A stretch of 64,000 nt of DNA. Origin: Halobacteroides halobius DSM 5150 (GTDB lineage: Bacteria > Bacillota > Halanaerobiia > Halobacteroidales > Halobacteroidaceae). The stretch covers positions 2,356,001 to 2,420,000 of the forward strand of contig NC_019978.1 in the NCBI RefSeq assembly GCF_000328625.1, read 5' to 3'. This document shows positions 26,083 through 35,456 of this stretch, piece after piece. Positions within the stretch are counted from its first letter, which is position 1. Each line of letters begins with the position of its first letter. Under the pieces are notes generated by a model. It was not told the origin of the DNA, ran no database searches, and worked only from the letters and a program-made list of their open reading frames with translations. The position numbers and the translations under genes were made by a program.

Positions 26083-26919
26083 TTAATTTTCTTCCAAATA
26101 ATCTTTTAAAGCATCCTGCCAATCTCTCATTTCATAACTTAAACCTTGTTCTAAAGAATAGTTATCCATTACAGAGTAACTTGGTCTAGTAGCTGGTCTA
26201 ACGAACTCTTCAGAAGTCACCGGTTTAACTTCTATTTCTGTATCAGTATATTCAAATATTTTCTTAGCAAATTGATACCAAGAACATTCTCCATTATTGG
26301 AAGCATGATAAGTACCATATAAATTAGTAGTAATTAATTCTGCAATGACTTTAGCTAAGTCTTTAGCATATGTTGGAGACCCTACTTGGTCATCAACTAC
26401 AGTCAATAAATCTCTTTCTTGAGCTAACTTCAACATAGTCTTGACAAAGTTACCCCCATTTTTTCCATATAACCAAGCCGTCCTAACAATAAAGTATTTA
26501 TTCAATAGGTCTTTAACAAATTTTTCTCCAGCTAACTTAGACTTACCATAAACACTTAAGGGATTAGTTTGATCAAACTCTATATAATGTTCATCTTTTT
26601 TTCCATCAAAAACAAAATCTGTACTGATATAAACCATTTTAGCATCACACTTTTGACAAGCGACTGCTATATTCCTAGTTCCATAAGCATTAACTTGATA
26701 CGCCAAATCTATATTTTCTTCACAACCATCAACATCTGTATAAGCAGCAGAATGAATTACAACATCGGGATTTAGATTAACTACCTTTTCAATTGTTTCT
26801 TCTCCTTCGGTAATATCTAGTTCATCAATATCCCAAGCATATATATCATATTTATCTGCTAATAAAGAATTTAATCTTGTTCCTAGTTGTCCTTGTCCTC
26901 CAGTAATTAATACTTTCAT
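26083..26919 (-). CDS. rmlD: dTDP-4-dehydrorhamnose reductase
   Basis: Last step of dTDP-L-rhamnose synthesis (NADPH-dependent). 278 residues; TGGQGQLGTRL at the start, HSAAYTDVDGCE, YISTDFVFDG, the YGKSKLAGE motif with the catalytic Tyr/Lys, and VRTAWLYG. A GGAGG site precedes the ATG. It follows rmlB in the order rmlA-rmlC-rmlB-rmlD, with a hairpin terminator in the 58-base gap that may lower its expression. Confidence 0.94.
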   Translation of the reverse strand: MKVLITGGQGQLGTRLNSLLADKYDIYAWDIDELDITEGEETIEKVVNLNPDVVIHSAAYTDVDGCEENIDLAYQVNAYGTRNIAVACQKCDAKMVYISTDFVFDGKKDEHYIEFDQTNPLSVYGKSKLAGEKFVKDLLNKYFIVRTAWLYGKNGGNFVKTMLKLAQERDLLTVVDDQVGSPTYAKDLAKVIAELITTNLYGTYHASNNGECSWYQFAKKIFEYTDTEIEVKPVTSEEFVRPATRPSYSVMDNYSLEQGLSYEMRDWQDALKDYLEEN

Positions 26920-26942
26920 TTTAATACCTCCATATCATAAGC

Positions 26943-26975
26943 AAAAAAGAAGAGGATAAAGTCCCCTTCTTTTTT
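26943..26975 (-). terminator. Terminator-like hairpin between rmlB and rmlD
   Basis: AAAAAAGAAGGGGA/TCCTCTTCTTTTTT, a 14-bp stem with one G-U pair and a 5-base loop; the 3' arm itself ends in six T residues. Confidence 0.75.
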
Positions 26976-26977
26976 CT

Positions 26978-28015
26978 CTAACGCTTAGCATACATTTTTT
27001 TATAGTATTCTTGGTACTTTCCACTCTTTACTTTCTTCCACCATTCTTTATTATCCAAATACCACTGAATAGTCTCTTTAATTCCTGTCTCAAATGTGTA
27101 TTCTGGTTCCCAACCTAATTCTTCTCTAATCTTACTAGGGTCAATCGCATATCTTCTATCATGGCCTAATCTATCTTCTACAAAAGTAATTAGTGACTCT
27201 GGTTTATCAATAGCATTTAAAATAGCTTTGGTAATTTCAATATTTGATTTTTCGTTATTTCCACCAACATTATATACCTCTCCATTTTCACCTTCATGTA
27301 ATACTAAATCAATTGCTTGGCAATGATCTTTTACATGAAGCCAGTCCCGTACATTCTGTCCATCTCCATAAAGCGGTAATTCCTTATCATTTAAAGCATT
27401 TGTTAAGAATAATGGAATTAATTTTTCAGGAAATTGATAAGGCCCATAATTATTAGAGCAACGTGTAATATTGATTGGTAAATTAAAAGTTTCATGATAA
27501 GCTCGTACCATCATATCTGCACTTGCTTTACTAGCAGAATAAGGACTATTCGGCGCTAATGGAGTTTCTTCTGTAAAATAACCCTCTTCTCCAAGTGAAC
27601 CATAAACTTCATCAGTTGAAACTTGTAAGAACTTAGATTTAACTGATTGATCATAACACTCATCTAACCAATATTTTTTTGCTATATCTAATAAAACCTG
27701 AGTTCCTCTCACATTAGTCTTAACAAAAATATCTGGATCTTCAATACTACGGTCTACATGAGATTCAGCTGCAAAATTAACTACATAATTAATATCATAT
27801 TCATTAAAAATATATTCAACTAATTCTCTATTTGTAATATCCCCTTTAATGAATTTATAATTTGGATTATCTTCTGCCTGTTTTAAATTTTCTAAATTTC
27901 CTGCATAAGTTAATTTATCTAAATTAACAATCTGATAATCGTCATATTTGTTTAACATATGATAAATAAAATTACTACCAATAAATCCAGCTCCACCGGT
28001 TACTAATACGTTCAT
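26978..28015 (-). CDS. rmlB: dTDP-glucose 4,6-dehydratase
   Basis: Converts dTDP-glucose to dTDP-4-keto-6-deoxyglucose, step two of rhamnose synthesis. 345 residues; TGGAGFIGSNFIYHML, NFAAESHVDRSIEDP, VSTDEVYGSLG with the catalytic Asp-Glu, the YSASKAS active site and RCSNNYGPYQFPEKLIP are all RmlB signatures. Good GTAGGTG site. Middle of the rml set. Confidence 0.96.
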   Translation of the reverse strand: MNVLVTGGAGFIGSNFIYHMLNKYDDYQIVNLDKLTYAGNLENLKQAEDNPNYKFIKGDITNRELVEYIFNEYDINYVVNFAAESHVDRSIEDPDIFVKTNVRGTQVLLDIAKKYWLDECYDQSVKSKFLQVSTDEVYGSLGEEGYFTEETPLAPNSPYSASKASADMMVRAYHETFNLPINITRCSNNYGPYQFPEKLIPLFLTNALNDKELPLYGDGQNVRDWLHVKDHCQAIDLVLHEGENGEVYNVGGNNEKSNIEITKAILNAIDKPESLITFVEDRLGHDRRYAIDPSKIREELGWEPEYTFETGIKETIQWYLDNKEWWKKVKSGKYQEYYKKMYAKR

Positions 28016-28065
28016 TAATTAACACCTACCTATTTTTAATCAATAATTTATAGCATATATATCAA

Positions 28066-28635
28066 TTAAAACTTATAATTTGATTCCTTAAGAGTAGGTA
28101 ACTCTTTATCCTTGTCTGAAAGCAATAAATCATCTTCTGTAAGTCCGTACTCTTTTAATGGCCAATCTATATTTATATTATTATCATTCCAAATAATTCC
28201 ACCATCACACTCGGGACAATAATAATCAGTCGTCTTATACATAAATTCTGCTTCATCACTTAAAGCCAAAAATCCATGAGCAAATCCTTCTGGAATATAA
28301 AACATTTTTTTATTCTCTTCAGATAAAACAACTCCAAAATATTCTCCATAAGTATCAGAGCCTGCTCTTAAATCAACAGCTACATCATAAACTTGTCCCT
28401 TAATAGCTCTAACAAGTTTACCTTGAGGATGTTCAGTCTGAAAATGAAGTCCTCTAAGAGTTCCCTTTTTAGATTTAGAATGATTATCTTGAACAAAATC
28501 CATATCCATACCAATCTCTGCAAATTCCCTTTGATTATAACTTTCCATAAAAAATCCTCTATGATCTCCAAAAACAGTTGGTTCAATTATATATAAATCT
28601 TGTATAGGAGTCTCAATCTTTTTAAACTTAGACAT
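28066..28635 (-). CDS. rmlC: dTDP-4-dehydrorhamnose 3,5-epimerase
   Basis: Cupin-fold epimerase of dTDP-4-keto-6-deoxyglucose. 189 residues from the ATG at 28635, which follows AAAGGAG; a TTG at 28653 inside that site is rejected. Signatures: FGDHRGFFMESYN, QDNHSKSKKGTLRGLHFQ (with the catalytic His), GQVYDVAVDLR and PEGFAHGFLAL with YKTTDYY. Lies between rmlA and rmlB. Confidence 0.95.
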   Translation of the reverse strand: MSKFKKIETPIQDLYIIEPTVFGDHRGFFMESYNQREFAEIGMDMDFVQDNHSKSKKGTLRGLHFQTEHPQGKLVRAIKGQVYDVAVDLRAGSDTYGEYFGVVLSEENKKMFYIPEGFAHGFLALSDEAEFMYKTTDYYCPECDGGIIWNDNNINIDWPLKEYGLTEDDLLLSDKDKELPTLKESNYKF

Positions 28636-28693
28636 TATAATTACTCCTTTCAATCATCAATAGTAAAAATAGTGAACAGTTTATTTCCTATTT

Positions 28694-29614
28694 CTACTCT
28701 TTAGTTGCTGCTACCTCTGATAATGTAGAATTATATTTAAACTCTCTATTCCCTTGAGCAATATCAGATAAATATTTACCATAATTAGTCTTCATCAATG
28801 GTTGAGCTAATTCTTTTAGTTGCTCAGAATTAATATAACCTAATCTATAAGCTATTTCTTCTAGACAAGCTATAAAAAGTCCTTGTCTCTTTTGAATAGC
28901 TTCTACAAATGTAGCAGCCTCTAATAATCCATCATGAGTTCCTGCATCAAACCAAGCCATACCTCGACCAAAATGTTCTACCATTAGCTGCTCTTCTTCT
29001 AAATAAAGCTTATTTATATCAGTTATCTCAAGTTCTCCTCTATCTGAAGGTTCAATTTCTTTGGCCTTCTCCACAACTGTATTATCGTAAAAATATAATC
29101 CAGGTACTGCATAACTTGATTTTGGATTATCTGGCTTTTCTTCTAAGGATAATACTTTTCCACTATCATCGAATTCTACTACACCAAAACTACTTGGATC
29201 TTTTACATAATAACCAAAGATAGTGGCTCCTTCTTCTAAAGAGGCAGCTCTTTTTAATATTTGACTAAAGTTTTGACCATAGAAGATATTATCACCAAGA
29301 ATTAAAGATACATTATCATCTCCAATAAACTCTTCTCCAATTATAAAGGCATGTGCTAATCCTTTTGGTTCTTCTTGTACTTTATAAGAAATATCTAGTC
29401 CTATATGGTTTCCATCACCTAACATTTCTTTATAAACCGGTAAATGTTGTGGAGTAGAAATAATAAGTATCTCCCTTATGCCTGATAACATTAATGTTGA
29501 TAATGGATAATAAATCATTGGCTTATCATAAACTGGTAAACTCTGTTTTGATAATGCTTTAGTTAATGGATATAGTCTAGTTCCAGAACCACCTGCTAAA
29601 ATAATCCCTTTCAT
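28694..29614 (-). CDS. rmlA: Glucose-1-phosphate thymidylyltransferase
   Basis: Makes dTDP-glucose, first step of the rhamnose pathway. N-terminal [20 protein letters not shown], with [29 protein letters not shown] and [20 protein letters not shown], all classic RmlA. 306 residues, slightly longer than the usual 290 or so because of a tail ending EVAATKE. An AAAGGAGG site precedes the ATG. The first of the rml genes, 24 bases after a glycosyltransferase gene. Confidence 0.96.
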   Translation of the reverse strand: MKGIILAGGSGTRLYPLTKALSKQSLPVYDKPMIYYPLSTLMLSGIREILIISTPQHLPVYKEMLGDGNHIGLDISYKVQEEPKGLAHAFIIGEEFIGDDNVSLILGDNIFYGQNFSQILKRAASLEEGATIFGYYVKDPSSFGVVEFDDSGKVLSLEEKPDNPKSSYAVPGLYFYDNTVVEKAKEIEPSDRGELEITDINKLYLEEEQLMVEHFGRGMAWFDAGTHDGLLEAATFVEAIQKRQGLFIACLEEIAYRLGYINSEQLKELAQPLMKTNYGKYLSDIAQGNREFKYNSTLSEVAATKE

Positions 29615-29638
29615 CTTATTACCTCCTTTAGAAAATGG

Positions 29639-30817
29639 TTAATCGTTTAACGTGTTTTTCCATGATTTTAATAGTCTATTAACATTAGCCTCCCAAGTAT
29701 AATTATTTAAAATAAACTCTTGTCCTCTTTTAGCAATGGATTTTCTTAATTGTTCATTTTCAATAAGTATACTAATCTTTTCTATAAATTCTTCTTTATT
29801 TCTTGCAATACACACATGTGAATCATTGGTATTTTGAATTCCTTGAAGAGCCAATGGAGAAACCACAGAAGGTAACCCACAACCTAATGCTTCAAGTATC
29901 TTATTTTGCATTCCAGTTCCAGATCTTAATGAATAAACCCCCACTAGTGATTTGATTAAATATCCACATATATCATCAACAAAGCCTGTAACTATAACCC
30001 CTTCTTTATTAGCTAATTTTTCAACTTTTTCTGTTGGATCTTTTCCCACAATATAAAATTTTAAATCTTTATATTCATTTTTTAATTTTGGGAAAATCTC
30101 TTTTGTAAAATAATTTACCGCTTCAACATTGGGAAAATACTGCATATTACCATGAAAAACAAGAGCCTTTTCCTTTTTTATATTATTATAATTAGATAAA
30201 AAATCTTGATCTATATATGTTCCATTAGGATTTATTTTTATTTTGTCACTGTCTTTTAAATATTCTTTATCTTTTTTAGATATTAACAAAACTTGATTAA
30301 ATTCATCTAAAATTTTATCCTCATACTTCTCACATAAATAACTTTCTAAATAGAAAGGAAGTTTTAATAAAAAACTATCTTTTTTACTTCTTCTTTTCAT
30401 ATTTAATGATATAGCATCAATCATATCAATTACTTTAGGTAAGTTAGTATCTAAAAAATATTCGGCCAATCTTATAGTTTGTACATGTATTAAATCAGGA
30501 TCAACACTATTAATTATATCTTCTATTTTTTCTTTAGCTCTAGATTCCTTAAACATATTTACTTGAAAAGGTTTGTAATTAATTAAGGTTTTCAATATAT
30601 TAATTTTTTTGCTTCTTGAGAGCTTAATAAAAAATATATTTTCACAATACTCAGCAAATTCATTATGAACTTCTTTTTTCTGTTTCTGAGTTTCTATAAA
30701 TGTAATAAGATTCAACTTACATTTATTTTCTAATCTTTTTATTTGATTATAGGCAATTAATTGATCTCCTTTATATGGAGAATGAGGAGGACGCGGAGTT
30801 ACATATAGAACATTCAT
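29639..30817 (-). CDS. Glycosyltransferase family 4 protein
   Basis: 392-residue GT-B glycosyltransferase. The N-terminus (VTPRPPHSPYKGDQLIAYNQ) resembles EpsH/exosortase-associated sugar transferases. The C-terminal donor domain has GYLIKSLVGVYSLRSGTGMQ followed by NKILEALGCGLPSV and a final helix EFILNNYTWEANVNR. Donor and acceptor sugars cannot be told. Its start overlaps the stop of the preceding glycosyltransferase gene (ATGA), so the two are translationally coupled. Strong AT bias. Confidence 0.85.
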   Translation of the reverse strand: MNVLYVTPRPPHSPYKGDQLIAYNQIKRLENKCKLNLITFIETQKQKKEVHNEFAEYCENIFFIKLSRSKKINILKTLINYKPFQVNMFKESRAKEKIEDIINSVDPDLIHVQTIRLAEYFLDTNLPKVIDMIDAISLNMKRRSKKDSFLLKLPFYLESYLCEKYEDKILDEFNQVLLISKKDKEYLKDSDKIKINPNGTYIDQDFLSNYNNIKKEKALVFHGNMQYFPNVEAVNYFTKEIFPKLKNEYKDLKFYIVGKDPTEKVEKLANKEGVIVTGFVDDICGYLIKSLVGVYSLRSGTGMQNKILEALGCGLPSVVSPLALQGIQNTNDSHVCIARNKEEFIEKISILIENEQLRKSIAKRGQEFILNNYTWEANVNRLLKSWKNTLND

Positions 30818-31965
30818 TTTTGATACACCTCTTTATATTGTTTCAAAGTTAATTTAGCTAATTCCAACCAACTAAATCTATTTAAATTCTTAACTCCTTT
30901 ATTAATTATCTTACAATATAACTCTTGAGATTTTAAAATATTACAAATAGCATTTACTACTTCCGTTTCATTATTTGGGTTAACAATCTTCCCCCCATCA
31001 CCTACTATCTCAGGAATCACCGAACGATTTGAAGCTATAACTGGAGTTTTACTCCCCATGGCTTCTAATATTGGAATTCCAAATCCTTCATATAATGATA
31101 AGAATAAAAATAGTTCAGCTTGGTCATATAAAAATTTCAGTTCATCATCAGTTACATATCCAGTAAAAATAACTCTTTCATTATTTAGTCCATAATCTTT
31201 CAATTTTCGTTTCCAATCTTCCAAATCATGTTTTATTCCAGTTATTACTAATTGATATTTAACCTTTATATGACTAGGTAATTTACTATAAACTTTTATA
31301 ACTTGTTCAGTATTTTTATTAGTAGCATCTCCACCTAAATGATAAAAAAATTGATCCTTAATTCCAAACTTTTCTTTACCTTTTTCAATTTCTTTTTGAC
31401 TAATTTCATAATTCAAAAATTTTTTTTCAAATCCTAATCTAGTGACTTTTATTTTAGATAAGTCTATATTAGTCTCTTGGTGTACATCATACTTTGAAAA
31501 ATCAGAAACAGTAATAACTTTATCAATTTTACTTTTAAATTTTAAATTATATTTTCTATAGTACTTCCCTAGTTTTTGATAAAAAGTCTGTGGTTGAGGG
31601 ATAATATCTTCATTTTTTAAAAACATTACATCATGTATCGTAACGATCATCTTCAGATTAGAGTCTGTTAATACAGGAAAGGTATTACCAGTAGCATGAA
31701 ATACATCTAAACTATCTTTTTTTATATATTTAGGTAGTTTTACTTGCTCAAATAGTAAATAATTTGATTCTTTTACTTGTTTAATCTTAAAATTGTCTGG
31801 TAAATTATTAAATATATCATTATTGGAATAAACTTTGTCTACATATAAGATATAAAAATTATTGGTATCTATTCTAGCTAAATTTTGAATTAGTTTTAAA
31901 GTATATTTTCCTATCCCCCTTACTTTCTTGTCAAAAGCATATTTAGCATTTATACCTATTCTCAT
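30814..31965 (-). CDS. Glycosyltransferase family 4 protein
   Basis: GT-B transferase of about 383 residues. GIGKYTLKLIQNLAR in the acceptor domain, HDVMFLKNEDIIP, VITVSDFSKYDV, and the donor-binding SLYEGFGIPILEAMGSKTPV with ASNRSVIPEIVGDGG, typical of mannosyl- or rhamnosyl-transferases of GT4. The ATG at 31965 is taken because AAGGGTG lies before it; a GTG at 31974 overlapping the wzy stop is the alternative. Coupled to neighbours on both sides. Confidence 0.87.
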   Translation of the reverse strand: MRIGINAKYAFDKKVRGIGKYTLKLIQNLARIDTNNFYILYVDKVYSNNDIFNNLPDNFKIKQVKESNYLLFEQVKLPKYIKKDSLDVFHATGNTFPVLTDSNLKMIVTIHDVMFLKNEDIIPQPQTFYQKLGKYYRKYNLKFKSKIDKVITVSDFSKYDVHQETNIDLSKIKVTRLGFEKKFLNYEISQKEIEKGKEKFGIKDQFFYHLGGDATNKNTEQVIKVYSKLPSHIKVKYQLVITGIKHDLEDWKRKLKDYGLNNERVIFTGYVTDDELKFLYDQAELFLFLSLYEGFGIPILEAMGSKTPVIASNRSVIPEIVGDGGKIVNPNNETEVVNAICNILKSQELYCKIINKGVKNLNRFSWLELAKLTLKQYKEVYQK

Positions 31966-31970
31966 AATTG

Positions 31971-33167
31971 TCACCCTTCTTTAAAATAATAATTATATTT
32001 ACTTTCTAAGATTAGAATTGCTAAAGCAATTGGAATAATTGGCTCATATTTATAACATGAAAGTGTATTCAAATGTATAAATAATGTTATGATTAATATC
32101 TTACCATATTTTCCAGATAAAATAAAAATTCTAATAAAATATAAAATATAAAATGTAATACCTATTACACCTGTTTCAATAAATACAGATAAAAAATCAT
32201 TATGGGCTAATTTAAGCTTTCCATAAAATTCATTATAATAGAATTGTACATTACCTAATCCCACACCAAAAGGATACCTTACAATATTATTTAAACCTAT
32301 CTTCATAAGTTTCAATCTTTCACTAAATGAACCTCCAGAAAAACTATATCTAGAAAATATTTCGTTCAAATAGTCGGGAAAACTATAATAAATTATTCCA
32401 ATAATGATAATAAGAAAAAACGAACTTATAGTTGCTAATTTTATTTTTAAATTCTTTTTTAACGTTAAAAATAATAAAAAAATTGCAATAAAATCACTAA
32501 TCATTGCAGCCCTTGAATGAGTTAACACAATACAAAGAATAGAAATTATTAATATTAAATAATCAGTTCTATTAAATTTATGTTCATATTTATATTTGAC
32601 AAATATAAATATGAACATAAATGTGTTTATATATAATCCAAAATAGTTTGGATCTTCAAAGAAACCAGTCATTCTAGGAACTCCATTATGACCATAAAAT
32701 ATACCTAAATATGTTGTACTATAACTACCGTAAGTTATAGGTAATTGAATAGTATATAAAATCAAAGAACTAAAAGAAAATATAAATAGTAATATTTTAA
32801 ATAATTTCGCCTTCTCCCTATTATTTATTTTAAAATAAATATTTAAAATAACAAAATAACATATCATTTGAAACAAGAAGAATATCGAATATTTTAGAAC
32901 ATGACTAAATTCAACAGGAAATGGACTATATAAAAATGAGATTATTCCAAAAAGGAATATAAAAATATAATTAAGCAACCATTCAACTAATACTTTTCTT
33001 CTATTAAAAATAATAAAAAACAAACCTAATAATATAAATATCATATAATATCTTATAGATAATCCACTAATCTCAATAAAATATTTACTATTATTAACTT
33101 GAATACTAACTAATATAAATAAAAATAAAATTGTTTCTAATTTAAATCTGATATGTTTAATTCTCAT
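31971..33167 (-). CDS. O-antigen polymerase/ligase (Wzy- or WaaL-like)
   Basis: 398-residue polytopic membrane protein with about ten to twelve hydrophobic segments. The Wzy/WaaL family region is recognisable in GFFEDPNYFGLYINTFMF, LTHSRAAMISDFIAI and the late YPFGVGLGNVQFYYNEF with KLAHNDFLSVFIETG, where the conserved H-N motif occurs. It probably polymerises the O-unit in the periplasm, next to Wzx and the glycosyltransferases. Very AT-rich. A second protein of this superfamily is encoded at 43440-44630; this one is the better Wzy candidate because of its position. Confidence 0.82.
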   Translation of the reverse strand: MRIKHIRFKLETILFLFILVSIQVNNSKYFIEISGLSIRYYMIFILLGLFFIIFNRRKVLVEWLLNYIFIFLFGIISFLYSPFPVEFSHVLKYSIFFLFQMICYFVILNIYFKINNREKAKLFKILLFIFSFSSLILYTIQLPITYGSYSTTYLGIFYGHNGVPRMTGFFEDPNYFGLYINTFMFIFIFVKYKYEHKFNRTDYLILIISILCIVLTHSRAAMISDFIAIFLLFLTLKKNLKIKLATISSFFLIIIIGIIYYSFPDYLNEIFSRYSFSGGSFSERLKLMKIGLNNIVRYPFGVGLGNVQFYYNEFYGKLKLAHNDFLSVFIETGVIGITFYILYFIRIFILSGKYGKILIITLFIHLNTLSCYKYEPIIPIALAILILESKYNYYFKEG

Positions 33168-33172
33168 TTTAT

Positions 33173-34249
33173 CTAAATCCTTTTTAAAGCTTCAAGTGTA
33201 TTACTGACCATATTAGAAACATCAAATAATTGCCTAGATTTATTCATACAACAATCAGCCATTTGTTTTCTTAATTTTAAATCGTTAATTAATAATTCAA
33301 TCTTAGCCTTTAAATTATTTATATCCCCTGGTTTAATCAAAAATCCACTTTTATTTTCTTCAATCATTTCAGGAATTCCTGCTATATTTGTTGATATAAT
33401 TGGAACCCCCATGGACATTGCTTCCAATATAGATAATGGGAATCCTTCATCATAAGAAGGTAAAACAAAAATATCAGTTTTATTTAAGATTGCTTTTATA
33501 TCTTTTCTAAAACCTAATATGGATATTGATTCTTCTAGATTTCTATCCCGAACAATCCTTTTTAATTTTTTTTCTTGACTTCCAGTTCCTACGATTAATA
33601 ATCTAATGTTCTTATTATCCATATAAACTCTTTCAAAAGCAGATATTAGATCCAAATGACCTTTATGCGGTTCTAACCGTGAAATTTGAGTAATCCTAGT
33701 AATATTGTCTTCTATATTAAAAGGTTTAGGTGTGAAATGATTTGTATTGATACCATTATAAACAACCTCTATTTTTTCTTCATTACAAAAGTCATTTTCT
33801 AAAAGTTCATTCTTATGATAATTCGATATTACTATTACCTTATCAATATATTTTGTAGCCATTTTACCAATAAATTTAGATGCAATTTTTTTCAATCCTG
33901 AATTAGAATTCAAAAGCATATGCCTTGTACATATTTTTTTTACTTTTTTACTTATCAATGGTGCTAAATAAATAGACCTATTTCCATTTAAAAAAACATA
34001 ATCTATATTATTATTTTCAATTATTTCATTAATATCCCTGGAATTTCTTTTAAATCTAGAATATCCATTACATATATCAAAGATATTCTTTTTAGGTATA
34101 ATTAAATTATTAAAGAATTCATCAACTTTAGGAGATGCTAGATAAACATTCTGAAAATCCTTTCTTCGAAAAAAATTGTTTATTAACTCTTTTAAATAAA
34201 CTTCTCCTCCACCATAAAATGGAGTTAAATTTATAAATAAAATCTTCAT
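33173..34249 (-). CDS. Glycosyltransferase family 4 protein
   Basis: About 358 residues. GT4 pattern: LTPFYGGGEVYLKELI at the N-terminus, KICTRHMLL, VIVISNYHKNELLE, then RISRLEPHKGHLDLI and PSYDEGFPLSILEAMSMGVP. The ATG at 34249 follows GGAGGTAATAAG; the longer frame to 34276 has no site. Sits in the AT-rich core of the locus next to the polymerase. The sugar is unknown. Confidence 0.86.
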   Translation of the reverse strand: MKILFINLTPFYGGGEVYLKELINNFFRRKDFQNVYLASPKVDEFFNNLIIPKKNIFDICNGYSRFKRNSRDINEIIENNNIDYVFLNGNRSIYLAPLISKKVKKICTRHMLLNSNSGLKKIASKFIGKMATKYIDKVIVISNYHKNELLENDFCNEEKIEVVYNGINTNHFTPKPFNIEDNITRITQISRLEPHKGHLDLISAFERVYMDNKNIRLLIVGTGSQEKKLKRIVRDRNLEESISILGFRKDIKAILNKTDIFVLPSYDEGFPLSILEAMSMGVPIISTNIAGIPEMIEENKSGFLIKPGDINNLKAKIELLINDLKLRKQMADCCMNKSRQLFDVSNMVSNTLEALKRI

Positions 34250-34343
34250 CTTATTACCTCCTTCTAAAAATAACACTACTACATTAATCTCTTCTTTATT
34301 TATTAAAAATAGTTATATTAATCATCTAACAATTTTACCTAAG

Positions 34344-34369
34344 CAAGCAATAGAATAACCTATTGCTTG
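34344..34369. terminator. Hairpin between two glycosyltransferase genes
   Basis: CAAGCAATAG/CTATTGCTTG, a 10-bp stem with a 6-base loop in the 150-base gap. The T-run is better on the plus strand than on the minus, so its effect on this operon is uncertain. Confidence 0.5.
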
Positions 34370-34402
34370 TTTTAAAAATTAAAATAATAAAATTCGATAA
34401 AA

Positions 34403-35425
34403 TCATGAATTTATTATACTTATTACTTTTTGTATTCTCCTATTAAAATTATGATTTTTTTTGACTTTTTCATATCCCTCTTCAGATATAGATGACCTTA
34501 ATTCAGAATCTACTAAATATTTTTTTATTTTTTCTTTTAAATCATTATAACTAAAATAAGTTACAATCTCCTCTTGAGAAAAATTTTGTCTTACAAATTT
34601 ATTATTATCAACTAATTGACATGATTTAGTTCCTAATATTTCAAAAACCTTTGGATTACAACCATATTGCGATTGATTATGATGAATATTAATAATCAAT
34701 TTAGACCTCGAATACAACTCATTAACCTTTTTAGGTAAAATATTTTTATTCATAAAGTAATGGTCATATTTTTTTAAATAATAATTAATATATGAATTCG
34801 GCCTCCTCCAATTAGTATACTTACCATAAATTTTAATATTAAATTTAGGAAAATCATTTATTAATTTATCTAAAACTTCTAATCGTTCTGGGTATAAAGA
34901 TCCAACAAATAAAATATCAATATCTTCTTTTTTATCTATAGGATAGTAAATCTCACTATCCAAAGCTAATGGTAAAAAATAAGAACAAAAACCTTCTTTT
35001 TCTAATTTATTAACATCACTTTTTTCAAACATAAATTTATAATCATATAAATCTAAATTCTTGTATGTCTCAGGAACCCTGTAAATGGAATCCATCATCC
35101 ATAAAACTACCTTAGACCCTTTCATTTCTTTTATAGTTTTTGGGTAAAGTTTGTGGCCTTTTATAACAAAAACTATTTCTGGCTCAAAGTCTCTATAAAT
35201 GTCTAATATATATTCATTTATAGTCTTATCATATTTTCGTACAAAATATTTTATTTTAAATATTTCAGATAAAGCACCACATAAAATTTTATTCTTTAAT
35301 CCAGGAGGGTATTCCTCAAAAAAATCTATAATTTCTGTTTGCCACCCTAAACGCTGAAAGGCTTTTCCAACGCTCTTATTATAATTATAAAATTTTGGTC
35401 CAATAATTAGAACTTTCCTTTTCAT
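34403..35425 (-). CDS. CgeB-like glycosyltransferase
   Basis: About 340 residues. GT-B fold of the CgeB/Glyco_trans_1_2 type: KVLIIGPKFYNYNKSVGKAF, VFVIKGHKLYPKTIKE, LWMMDSIYRVPE, IDILFVGSLYPERLEVL and a C-terminal NIHHNQSQYGCNPKVFEILG. Enzymes of this group occur in spore-coat and surface-glycan clusters. The ATG at 35425 is preferred; a GTG at 35440 lies inside the ribosome-binding region. Downstream of wzx by about 30 bases. Confidence 0.8.
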   Translation of the reverse strand: MKRKVLIIGPKFYNYNKSVGKAFQRLGWQTEIIDFFEEYPPGLKNKILCGALSEIFKIKYFVRKYDKTINEYILDIYRDFEPEIVFVIKGHKLYPKTIKEMKGSKVVLWMMDSIYRVPETYKNLDLYDYKFMFEKSDVNKLEKEGFCSYFLPLALDSEIYYPIDKKEDIDILFVGSLYPERLEVLDKLINDFPKFNIKIYGKYTNWRRPNSYINYYLKKYDHYFMNKNILPKKVNELYSRSKLIINIHHNQSQYGCNPKVFEILGTKSCQLVDNNKFVRQNFSQEEIVTYFSYNDLKEKIKKYLVDSELRSSISEEGYEKVKKNHNFNRRIQKVISIINS

Positions 35426-35456
35426 ATCTTTATAATCCACCTCTCAATTCTATTAT

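Noticed and set aside
34344-34369. Insertion-sequence end at the 34.3 kb hairpin
   Set aside because: There is no transposase remnant or flanking duplication; it is better explained as a terminator-like hairpin.
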